Assembly: GCA_016987375.1 (NCBI GenBank)
Contig: PJRA01000016.1
Coordinates: forward strand, 197,800-261,799
Source of the DNA: Brachionus koreanus
Taxonomy: Eukaryota > Rotifera > Eurotatoria > Ploima > Brachionidae
Length of the DNA stretch: 64,000 nucleotides
Reading direction: 5' to 3'
Shown here: positions 38,501-47,095 of the stretch, piece by piece
Layout of the letters: every line of letters starts with the position of its first letter
Numbering within the stretch: position 1 is the first letter of the stretch
Notes under the pieces: generated by a model
Databases searched by the model: none
What the model was told of the DNA's origin: nothing
The model's input: only the letters and a program-made list of their open reading frames with translations
Position numbers and translations under genes: made by a program

Positions 38501-38642
38501 CACACAAGGATTTCAAATTTTTTTCACTTACTTCATAATTTCAAAACGTCGCAGAAAACTAATCGAAGAAAAGCTAAAAATTCAACTAGAACAGTTAAAA
38601 AAAAAACTACAAAAGCCCAAAAATAAAATATCTTGTACATAA
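32582..38642 (+). CDS. Adhesion G protein-coupled receptor (GPS/GAIN plus 7TM)
   Basis: Twelve exons join in phase (3372 nt, 1123 aa): 32582-32617, 32664-33435, 33486-33602, 33659-33922, 33973-34248, 34305-34599, 34660-34802, 34853-35166, 37314-37606, 37673-38010, 38058-38127, 38189-38642. Exon 1 encodes a short hydrophobic signal peptide. The ectodomain has fibronectin-III-like strand patterns and many N-glycosylation sites but no recognised adhesion module. The GPS motif (about residues 755-793) has four Cys, two Trp and CSCNHTTNF, with a predicted self-cleavage at HT|T that frees a tethered agonist. The 7TM follows, with [14 protein letters not shown] in TM4, [14 protein letters not shown] in TM6 and [10 protein letters not shown] in TM7, all class B2 hallmarks. 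The 2.1 kb intron after exon 8 holds transposon debris. The start of exon 4 (33659 or 33677) is uncertain. Confidence 0.87.
35990..36036 (-). mobile_element. LINE 3'-tail fragment
   Basis: The reverse complement of the tail found at 37178-37222: GAAGGAGCACTAGCTCGGTAC then an (AAATA)-like end. Only the tail is preserved. It lies in the adhesion GPCR intron, opposite to the gene. Confidence 0.65.
36236..36480. mobile_element. MITE, second TIR-bounded copy
   Basis: The left end ACTAGAAGCACCA (36236-36248) is the reverse complement of the right end TGGTGCTTCTAGT (36466-36478). The interior shares CATATCTTTTGAAT, TATATCTTTTTTGAAT and the Phe-codon-like T runs with the copy at 16134-16355. It abuts the LINE relic to its right and lies within the adhesion GPCR intron. 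Confidence 0.75.
36520..37222 (+). mobile_element. Jockey/CR1-like LINE relic with reverse transcriptase fragments
   Basis: Plus-strand fragments in shifting frames follow the order of a non-LTR reverse transcriptase: [15 protein letters not shown], then [15 protein letters not shown] (fingers), [15 protein letters not shown], then [16 protein letters not shown] and [10 protein letters not shown], a mutated catalytic box LHFANDLV (A-N-D in place of A-D-D), and KEIKFFGV. It then jumps to the 3' tail GAAGGAGCATTAGCTCGCTAC with AAATAAAT repeats at 37178-37222. Stops, frame breaks and an internal deletion show it is dead. It lies in the adhesion GPCR intron in sense orientation. Confidence 0.85.
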
Positions 38643-39202
38643 AATTTATAAAATTTTTTCTGTTTTCTTTGTAAACCACTTATTTTTGGTAAATATTTGA
38701 TTATGTTTAAAATGAATACAAAAGTCTTGAAATTTAAAAGCATGGTGAGAGTTTTTTTTCTTTTAACTAACACTTCTTAAATAAAGATTTAAAAATTAAT
38801 CTTGTAATCAAAATTAAAATTTAATAAAATTCAAAGGAATCTGTTTAAGAACCAGACAAATCCAATCTTTATTTTAAGCTATATAAGAGATAATTTTAAC
38901 AAATAAAATAATAATTGTTAAATAATAAAATAAAAGAGTTAAATTTAAAAGTTGCCTTAAATTCAATTGTTCATAAATATGCAAACCTTCCAATAATGGG
39001 CTTAAATTTTACTGCTATCATCTTTTTTAGATTCATTAATAAATTGTAAACTATTCAATTTAAAATATCAACCTAAAATTAAAAATAACTTTTTTATTTA
39101 GCCATTTAGATAGGTTTTATGAAGACTTGTAGATTGAAAAAGAAATTAGTTTTGAAATTTTATTATTAAAATAAATAATTAAATCAAATAAAAAAAAAAG
39201 CT
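38643..39202. other. Intergenic, 3' of the adhesion GPCR
   Basis: About 560 bases of A+T-rich sequence with no coding or RNA feature that I can support; polyadenylation signals cannot be singled out. Confidence 0.6.
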
Positions 39203-39219
39203 CGTCCCTAGGTGGATTC

Positions 39220-39256
<37 letters not shown>

Positions 39257-39276
39257 GCCGATTGCGCCATAGAGAC
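39203..39276 (-). tRNA. tRNA-Asn (anticodon GTT)
   Basis: A 74-base gene with a full cloverleaf: acceptor GTCTCTA/TAGGGAC, D arm with the A box TGGCGCAATCGG, anticodon stem-loop CGGCTGTTAACCG with GTT, and the B box GGTTCGAATCC. No intron. A T-run Pol III terminator follows on the minus strand. Two identical copies lie at 41507 and 44972. Confidence 0.97.
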
Positions 39277-39558
39277 CTGTTTAAAAATTATTTTTTTCAA
39301 CATTTTAAAAGAAATCAATATTTATAAATTTATTTTTTTTTATTTATTTTATTTAATTATTTAACATAAAATAATAAGAGTTAATTTAGTTTTAAAATGT
39401 TTTATCAATTAAACGAATTTTTTAGGAATTTTTTTATTACATATTTAAATTAAATTAATAAAATTTTATCATTTTGTTTTGAATAATGTTTCTTATCAGT
39501 GCGATTAAAATGAAATATTTTAAAAATAATGATTTATAGCAAACATATTTTTTAATAA

Positions 39559-39640
39559 GCTGCGATGGCCGAGTGGTTAAGGCGACAGACTTGAAATCTG
39601 TTGGGTTATTCCCGCACAGGTTCAAATCCTGTTCGCAGCG
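39559..39640 (+). tRNA. tRNA-Ser (anticodon TGA)
   Basis: An 82-base class II tRNA gene: acceptor GCTGCGA/TCGCAGC, A box TGGCCGAGTGG, anticodon loop CTTGAAA giving TGA, a long variable arm, and the B box GGTTCAAATCC. A run of Ts directly downstream is the Pol III terminator. Confidence 0.96.
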
Positions 39641-39676
39641 AATTTTTTTTTATTAAAAAAATTTTCTTAAATAAAA

Positions 39677-41293
39677 TTAACAATCAACAAATTTTTCAAA
39701 ATTACAAGCGATAATATTTTTGTCAAATAAAGTTCCATCAGGACACCGAAACATCTTGACACTAAAATGTGACGTTTTAGTGTTTTCACAAGTAAAATAA
39801 TGCTCGCAACCATCTCTCAGGTCAATGTAAATACCATCACCATTGATACAATGATTAATGAATTTTTTCTTTGGTTTTGTGTTTTTTTTGAACAAATAAA
39901 TTTTTTTTGCAGCTTTAACTAATGGATATTTGCCTTTTTGGCAAAATGAACCAGAAAAATCGTCCATATCTATAGACCAAAACATAATACCACCCAAATT
40001 TTTGTCTTCCAAATATCTAATTTTCTCTTCTAAACTTCTATTATTTTCGTATCCTATAAATTGATCATCTTTAAAAGCAAACGGCACTTTGTGCTCATCA
40101 TCCCATTCAAAAGTCCAGTCTTCTTTTAATCGTTCACATATTTCATAATAGGCCAATGTGCCATTTTCCCTTGTATACTAGATAAAACTTTTCAATCAAA
40201 AAAAGTAATTTTTGATAAAAGAAGAAATAAAAAAATTTTATCCCTAAAAAATTAATTATTTTTAAATTTTAAAGTTAAAATTTGTATTTTATTTATTCTG
40301 AATTAGTTACTTTGCCTGCGAATCCACTACTTTTTGCCACACTGCCATATTTAATTTTTTCTTTGCTCTTAAGAGAGTATGACTTGCCATAACAAGCAAA
40401 ACCAAGATTTATTTTTTCCGATGGAAATCCATTATCAATATAATAACTAATTGTGAAATTAACATTATACTGCTTTTGTTCTTGGTCTTCAGAACTTCTT
40501 GAAAATAAAGGCGCAACATGACCAGTTGAATTTTCCCATGAGCCGTGATAATCATAAGTCATTACATTTAAAAAATCAATGAAACTTAGAATTTAATATA
40601 CAATGAATTAAATTATTAAAGACTAATTTTTGAATGAGAATATTACTTAGAAATAAAAGCTAAATCATATGAACTTTGTATATTAATTTTACTCGCTGCC
40701 ACTGCAGCTGATAACAAAAGATCGTTCTTTTGAAATTTTTTTTTCAAGTTCTAATTAAAGATAAAACAAAAAAAAATCTTTCAAATTTTATTTAAATAAA
40801 ACCTTACCATAACCAGATTACTAAATCCAATTTTATTTCCGATGGGATATTCCCAATCAATATCAAGTCCATCAAAATTCCTATCCTTCAGAAATTTGAC
40901 AGCATTATCACCAAATTTATTTAGTTCAGTATCATCATTAACGATATTATCAAAATGTTCATTTGCAAAATTGGCCCCTCCAACAGCCAAAAGAACTTTA
41001 AGACGAGGATTTTTTGTTTTTAAATTAACAATACGCTCATACATGCCTGTCATTGATTTAGAACTATCATCATTCCATTCAACAGGTACCAAATTAGTTT
41101 CATTTATTTTAACAAATGAGTAAATAATGTGAGTGCATAGGAATGGATCAATATCTTCTGGTAGAAACCTTGCATTACCTGGCCTGTATTGAGACCAACT
41201 TGTTGTATAGCATATGATGCGTTTAGCGCAACTAAAATGAAACAATAGTGCAATAATTATAAATAAAATCATTTTGTTACCATTAATAACCAA
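39677..41293 (-). CDS. Secreted chitinase (GH18) with C-terminal chitin-binding domain
   Basis: Four minus-strand exons join in phase (1365 nt, 454 aa): 41293-40808, 40750-40647, 40584-40311, 40177-39677. A hydrophobic signal peptide (second Met, MILFIIIALLFHFSCA) is followed by the GH18 barrel: KVLLAVGG, the catalytic DGLDIDWEYP with Asp141, Asp144, Asp146 and acid Glu148, then NVMTYDYHGSWE, GFACYGKSY, YTREN..AYYEIC and GGIMFWSIDMDDF. The last 60 residues hold six Cys in a CBM14/peritrophin-A pattern. All catalytic residues are present, so it should hydrolyse chitin outside the cell, in cuticle, jaw or eggshell remodelling or digestion. The barrel is compact, with one catalytic domain. An upstream Met seven residues earlier is an alternative start. 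tRNA genes flank it on both sides. Confidence 0.93.
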
Positions 41294-41506
41294 AACTATT
41301 TAATTTATACTTTTATAGAAAAAATTGTACTCATATAAAAAAAGAACTTGTATCGTTTATTTAAGTAAATAATTTAGAGAAATAAAAATTGTCAACTAAA
41401 AAGATTGTGTTTTACGAATTTTTTTTTGATATTTTAATAGTTAGTTTTTTTTAATAATAAATTTTTTAAGAATTTAATTTATTTCAAAATAACATCTCAC
41501 TAACAG

Positions 41507-41526
41507 GTCTCTATGGCGCAATCGGC

Positions 41527-41563
<37 letters not shown>

Positions 41564-41580
41564 GAATCCACCTAGGGACG
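41507..41580 (+). tRNA. tRNA-Asn (anticodon GTT)
   Basis: Identical over 74 bases to the copies at 39203 and 44972, but on the plus strand. The flanks differ, and a T6 terminator follows four bases after the gene. It lies just upstream of the chitinase start, divergent from it. Confidence 0.97.
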
Positions 41581-42252
41581 AAATTTTTTACAAATTAAAA
41601 TTTATTGAGATTCTAGATATTCAATTAATGATTAATATTTTTTTTACTGGCGAACCTCGTCATACGAGACTTCGATAATAAAAAAAACATAACAAAGAAT
41701 TAGGAGGAAATTAAAATAAAATTATTTGAAAAAAAAAATTTAAATTTTCAAGAAATTTGGAATTTTTTGTAACTTGAATCGACTTACTTTATTTACTGAT
41801 ATCAAACTTCCATTCCTTAGAATTAGAATTCTGGAAGATCCTTAGAATTTTTTTCAAGAAAATCAATCTTCAGTAAAAAAAAATTAAAAATGAATACACA
41901 AAAAATCAAAGAACATGTAAATACTTGATTAAACTATGTAATTTGGTTTAATTTACAAATTATTAAAACGAAATCGCTATAATTGGTAGAAAAAAAAACT
42001 AAAATACTTCCAAACTATTGATAAACTTAGTCTTATAACTTTTTCGATAAAAGATTCAAAAAAATATAAATCTATTAAAATATAAGAGTGTTTTAAAATA
42101 AAATTAGAAAGAAAATTTAAATGTTAAAATCTATAAATAAATTAGTTTGTTGAATAGTTTTTGTGAATTTCTTTTTAACTAAAATTAATTAGATTAGAAA
42201 ATTTTTAATATTCAAAAATTTTTTTAAAATATTTGGCCATAAAAATATTCTT
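41581..42252. other. Intergenic, between tRNA-Asn and the WD40 gene
   Basis: A+T-rich sequence without a supported feature beyond the tRNA terminator at its left edge. Confidence 0.6.
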
Positions 42253-44493
42253 TTAAGAGCATAAATCCCAAATTTTAATGGTTTTATCATCACTTCCACT
42301 CGCTAAAGTATGCTCATCAATTAATTGAAGAAAATGAACCGAATCAGTATGTCCAATAAGTGTATTCAAACATTGGAAGTTGCGGAGATCCCAAATCTTG
42401 ATGGTTTTATCGGAACTGCAACTCGCTATAGTGCATTCATCAATTAATTGAAGACAATTAACAGAAGAAGAATGACCTTTAAGTGTATTGATACATTGAG
42501 AGCATCGTATATCCCAAAATTTGATGGAATTATCGTCACTTCCACTCGCTAAGATGTTTTCGTCAATTAATTGAAGACAATTAACAGAATCATGATGACC
42601 ATTAAGTGTATTCATACATTGGGAGCTTCGAAGATCCCAAACAATGATTGTTCCATCGTTACTTCCACTCACTAAAGCATTTTCATTTATTAATTGAAGA
42701 CAATAAACAGAAGAAGAATGACCATTCAGTGTATTGATACATTGGTAATTTCGTAGATCCCAAACCTTTATGGTATTATCGCCACTTCCACTGGCTAAAG
42801 TATATGGATTGATTAATTCAAGGCAATGAATCGAAGAAGTATGACCACTTAGTGAATTAATAGATTGGTAGCTTGGAAAGTTCCAAATCTCGATCGTGTT
42901 TTCGAAATTGCCAGTCGCCAAAGTATATTGATCAATAAAAAGGTGACAATTAACCCAATCTGTAGGACCAGTAAGTGTATTGATACATTGGTAGTTTCGT
43001 AGATCCCAAATCATGATTGTATTATCGGAACAGCAACTCGCTAATGTTTTATCATCAATTAATTGAAAATAACAAACCGAATCAGAATGGCCATTTAGTG
43101 TAATTAAAAATTCTTTGTTTCTGAGATTCCAAATTTTGATGGAATTATCGTTACTACCACTAGCCAAAATATTTTCATCAATTAAATGAAGACAAAGGAC
43201 CAAATCAGTATGAGCATATAGTGTATTAATACAAATGAGGTTTCGTAGATCCCAAATCTTAATGGTTTTATCATCACTTCCACTCGCCAAAATATTTTCA
43301 TCTATTAATTGAAGAGATCTTACCGAATGAGTATGTCCAATAAGTGTATTCAAACATTGGCAGTTGCGTAGATCCCAAATCTTTATGGAATTATCGTCAC
43401 TTCCACTTGCCAAAGTAAATTTATTAATTAATTGAAGACAAAAAACCCTTCCAGCATTAATTGTATAGATAAGTGTATTGATACATTGCGAGGTTCGTAG
43501 ATCCCAAATCTTGATTTTTTTTTGATCTGGATTAGCGTAACAGCCACTCGCCAAAGTAAATTTGTCAATTAATTGAAGACATAAAATATCAGAAGTATCA
43601 TCATTAAGTGTATTGATACATTGCAAGGTTCGTAAGTCCCAAATCTTGATGGTTTTATCACGACTTGCACTCACCAAAGTATTTTCATTTATTAGTTGAA
43701 GACAATAAACAGTAGATGAATGACCATTAAGTGTATTGATACATTGAGAGCTTCGTAGATCCCAAATCTTGATGGTTTTATCGGAACTGCAACTCGCTAT
43801 AGTATATGCATCAATTAATTGTAGACAATAAACAGAAGAAGAATGACCTTTAAGTGTATTGATACATTTGTTATTTCGTAGATCCCAAATCTTGATAGTT
43901 TTATCGTCATTTCCACTTGCTAGAGTATACTCATCTATTAATTGAAGAGATCTTACGAAATTAGTACTACATTCAAATAAATCAATACTTCGATCATATA
44001 ATCCAACACACCGTTTTCTATCATTTTGCCCTAGTTTATTGATACATGTTATATTTTTAAGTTCACTCGATGTTAAGAATAAAAAAGCTCGTTGGGCAAA
44101 AAACTTTTTGTTGAAATTCTTGTGAAATTTTTCGACTACTTCAAAAGTTATATTTCTTTTCGCTTTTCTTCTATCTATCTTTTCCACCATTTTTTTATTC
44201 AAGTCATAGATCTTTTTAATCAATATATCCGCATTCAGTTCAATTTTATTTTTTAGATATTCAAAATGTTCATCCATTTTTACATTTAAATTATCTGTTT
44301 TGAAACTTTCTAGAGCAATCTCTATTTGTTTTCTATTTATTTTCTCCTGGTTTATTGGTGAGTTTAAAGTTTTCTCTACATTGAGTATATGCTTTTCTTT
44401 ACATTCAGGACAAGTAAAATCTCCTTTTTTGTTGATTAGATTATTATATTTGGTCAATTTTTCACAATCAAGTCTTATTGATATCTCCTCCAT
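42253..44493 (-). CDS. Fourteen-repeat WD40 protein with N-terminal zinc-knuckle-like motif
   Basis: One intronless frame of 746 aa. The N terminus has spaced cysteines including FTCPECKEKH (about residues 27-36), like half of a RING or B-box, and then a basic, helical, possibly coiled-coil stretch to about residue 170. The rest is 14 WD repeats of about 42 residues, each ending in variants of KTIKIWDLRN..CINTL followed by GH-S-SVYCLQLI and LASGSDD. Fourteen blades suit two seven-bladed propellers. The repeats are very alike to each other, also in DNA, which points to recent internal duplication. It is likely a cytosolic protein-interaction scaffold; ubiquitin ligase activity is possible but the N-terminal motif is incomplete. 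The ninth repeat (IWNFPSYQS) is the most divergent. Confidence 0.87.
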   Translation of the reverse strand: MEEISIRLDCEKLTKYNNLINKKGDFTCPECKEKHILNVEKTLNSPINQEKINRKQIEIALESFKTDNLNVKMDEHFEYLKNKIELNADILIKKIYDLNKKMVEKIDRRKAKRNITFEVVEKFHKNFNKKFFAQRAFLFLTSSELKNITCINKLGQNDRKRCVGLYDRSIDLFECSTNFVRSLQLIDEYTLASGNDDKTIKIWDLRNNKCINTLKGHSSSVYCLQLIDAYTIASCSSDKTIKIWDLRSSQCINTLNGHSSTVYCLQLINENTLVSASRDKTIKIWDLRTLQCINTLNDDTSDILCLQLIDKFTLASGCYANPDQKKIKIWDLRTSQCINTLIYTINAGRVFCLQLINKFTLASGSDDNSIKIWDLRNCQCLNTLIGHTHSVRSLQLIDENILASGSDDKTIKIWDLRNLICINTLYAHTDLVLCLHLIDENILASGSNDNSIKIWNLRNKEFLITLNGHSDSVCYFQLIDDKTLASCCSDNTIMIWDLRNYQCINTLTGPTDWVNCHLFIDQYTLATGNFENTIEIWNFPSYQSINSLSGHTSSIHCLELINPYTLASGSGDNTIKVWDLRNYQCINTLNGHSSSVYCLQLINENALVSGSNDGTIIVWDLRSSQCMNTLNGHHDSVNCLQLIDENILASGSDDNSIKFWDIRCSQCINTLKGHSSSVNCLQLIDECTIASCSSDKTIKIWDLRNFQCLNTLIGHTDSVHFLQLIDEHTLASGSDDKTIKIWDLCS

Positions 44494-44971
44494 TATTTAA
44501 ATCTAATTTTAGTTTTCTAGAATTTTGTTTAGCTTTTGATTTAAAATTAAAATTTATCAAATCACCTAAATTAAAAAAATTGTATAATGGTTATTTCTTC
44601 TAGCTATTCTATTAGACCTTTTATAGATAAAATCTTTGAAAAACTTATTTAGTTTCTATCGTAATTCATTTAAAATAGGATTTTATACTCAACTTTTTTT
44701 GAAAAAATAGACGTGTTAAATACTATCATATTTATTTTTTTATAGTCTTTTTTCAATTAGTAACATAAATAAAATATCATATCGAAATTTTAAAGAGATT
44801 AGATTTTTTTTACTTATCAATAAAATGAAATCCTATCTTAAAATATATTTCTTTAAGATTAATTTTAAAATTAATTTAAAAAATTCCCCATTTTTTTTAT
44901 CTTTCTTATTATTTATTTGACTTCAATTTCTTAATTAAAATATATATTTATAGAAATTCGTTAAAAAAGCT
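44494..44971. other. Intergenic, upstream of the WD40 gene
   Basis: About 480 bases of A+T-rich sequence; likely contains the WD40 promoter and the tRNA terminator. Nothing more can be supported. Confidence 0.5.
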
Positions 44972-44988
44972 CGTCCCTAGGTGGATTC

Positions 44989-45025
<37 letters not shown>

Positions 45026-45045
45026 GCCGATTGCGCCATAGAGAC
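44972..45045 (-). tRNA. tRNA-Asn (anticodon GTT)
   Basis: Third identical 74-base copy. It shares with the copy at 39203 the immediate 3' trailer AGCTTTTTT on the minus strand, which is the Pol III terminator, so these two may derive from one another. Confidence 0.97.
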
Positions 45046-46060
45046 TTGTGTACAGGCTTAAAATAAAAATCTTGTCAAAGTAAAAGTAAATATAAAAAAA
45101 AACCTAAAATAATTAGCATTCTTTTCTTTTTACTTATGCTTTTTATTTGATTGATATTTTATTATGCTAAGTCTTGAATTAAAACATTGTTTTAAAATTA
45201 TCTATCATCCTCTATTATACTAACTTTGGCGAATTTGTAAATTTGTAAAGTGTTTTGAGCCAGGCTAAATTAACTGAAATAAAAAGTCAAAAAAGGAAAA
45301 AAAAGTAACAAAACTTGGTGAAAATCAATTTAACAAGTTTACATTGGGAATCGAGTTCATGTTATTCAAGGACACAATAGACATCTCACACTTTTGAACT
45401 TATTATGATTTCAATTTTTATTTTTTAATCTGAAGGAGCATTAGCAGAAAAAAAATAGATATATATTTAAATTTCTTAATTTTTTTATCTACTTTTGTTA
45501 AAAAAAATATTCTCTTTTAAAAACCATTTCATTAGCATATTCAAATTTTTTATTCTAACAAAATAGTAACTATATTTTACGAACAATGTTTTACATAATT
45601 AAATTAAGTAAAAAAATTAATTAACTCATCAACAAAATGTTGGACCTTTAGAAAATCGCTCAGTTTTAAAGATTGTTTACATTACAATAACTTGATGATA
45701 CTTTGAATTTATTTAATCAAACTATCAAGATAAAAAAAAATATTATTTATTGATTGTGACTATCGAAAATCATTTTAACATAATATTAAAGAGGCAAAAA
45801 TTCAAATTCAAAAATGATATAATATTGTAAATTAAACTGTAAGACAATAATTATTTTTCTAGTTTATTTCTTAAAATTGATATAATTATTGAACAATTAT
45901 TTTCGAATTTATTTTTTAAAAAAAAATTTAATTTAAAAAAAAAAAATTTTTTTTCATTTGTAAATTTTAATTAAATTTTTTCTCTTTCAATTCTTTTAAC
46001 TATTGCTCGTAAAACTTACTTATTAATTTTTTTTTGAATAAAAGTATTGACTAGTCGCAA
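45046..46060. other. Intergenic with a LINE tail fragment
   Basis: A+T-rich; at about 45430-45460 the plus strand has ATCTGAAGGAGCATTAGC followed by an A-rich stretch, a short piece of the same LINE 3' tail seen at 37178-37222. Nothing else recognised. Confidence 0.5.
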
Positions 46061-47095
46061 TTAAATAGTTTCATTGAGCAATATACTAGGCTTAGTCAAT
46101 TTGTTGACCCAGTCAAATTCCCAGTCAAGGCTCCAGTAATTATTGTTCATTAAATTTTCAAAATTTTTTATCAGCATATCATAGTCAGGCTTTTCCGTAA
46201 AGCTCATGCTTCTAGCATATGAAATCAAATTAAAAAACTCTCTGGGATGACCTTGGCACAAATCTTCTAATTTTATGTTCATTTTAGTTTGTCCGATTTT
46301 TCTGTATCTCTCGTGAAAACTGTCCACTTTAAGGCCCTGCCATGGAAGATGTCCTTTTAGAAAATAAATTAGCAAATATCCTATCGATTCAAGATCATCC
46401 CGTCTGCTTTGTTCTTTACCCAAATGTGTATTCACACTCATGTATCTAGCTGTTCCTATTAAAGCCTTATTTTCACTATATGCAATATGGGCACCAGTGT
46501 GCGCATTGATGTATTCTTTGGCCAAACCAAAATCGACTAAGTAAATTTTTTTGTGTTCATTTGCCGATTGACGGCCGATCAAAAAATTCTCTGGTTTAAT
46601 GTCTCTGTAAATCAAATTCTTGGAATGAATGAAGCTTATTCGTTTGATTAGTTGAATAGCTATCATACATATGGTCTTTAGACTGAATGCACGATTGCAT
46701 AAGTTGAATAGATCTTCTAGATTGGCGCCTAGTAATTCCATTACGAGTACATTGTGTGCTGCAAATTGTCCGTAGTAAAACATTCGCGGAATTCCTTCTC
46801 CATTTCTCAATTTACCATAAATTCTATTCTCAATTTGCAACGAGTTGGCTTGATGGTGTATTTTTTCGAATTTAATTGCTACAAACTCATTGGTGAGAAT
46901 ATTTTTTCCAATTCGCACATCACCAAAATTTCCATTGCCGAACTTGCGGCCTATTTTGAACAAACTAGCTATGACAAATTGTTTGTTGGTGTTGGCTGTT
47001 TCATCGGCTGATTTTGTTTCATACGAATACATCGGCTTGTCGTTCATCAAGTCTTGAACATTTCTGTAAACTTTGTAAAATTTGTCTTTACTCAT
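46061..47095 (-). CDS. Casein kinase 1, gamma-like Ser/Thr kinase
   Basis: An intronless 344-aa frame that is almost all kinase domain. Motifs: Gly-rich loop GNGNFGDVRIG (residues 53-63), catalytic VAIK Lys75, LLGANLEDLFNLC, HSKNLIYRDIKPENFLIGRQ with the catalytic Asp, VDFGLAKEY, and GTARYMSVNTHLGKEQSRRDDLES, the CK1-specific substitute for the APE region. The wording is closest to CK1 gamma. All catalytic residues are present. Vertebrate CK1 gamma has a longer C-terminal tail with a palmitoylation site; here the protein ends soon after the kinase domain, so membrane attachment is doubtful. With no introns in an intron-rich neighbourhood, it may be an old retrocopy that stayed open. A role in Wnt or vesicle signalling is inferred from the family only. 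Confidence 0.88.
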   Translation of the reverse strand: MSKDKFYKVYRNVQDLMNDKPMYSYETKSADETANTNKQFVIASLFKIGRKFGNGNFGDVRIGKNILTNEFVAIKFEKIHHQANSLQIENRIYGKLRNGEGIPRMFYYGQFAAHNVLVMELLGANLEDLFNLCNRAFSLKTICMIAIQLIKRISFIHSKNLIYRDIKPENFLIGRQSANEHKKIYLVDFGLAKEYINAHTGAHIAYSENKALIGTARYMSVNTHLGKEQSRRDDLESIGYLLIYFLKGHLPWQGLKVDSFHERYRKIGQTKMNIKLEDLCQGHPREFFNLISYARSMSFTEKPDYDMLIKNFENLMNNNYWSLDWEFDWVNKLTKPSILLNETI

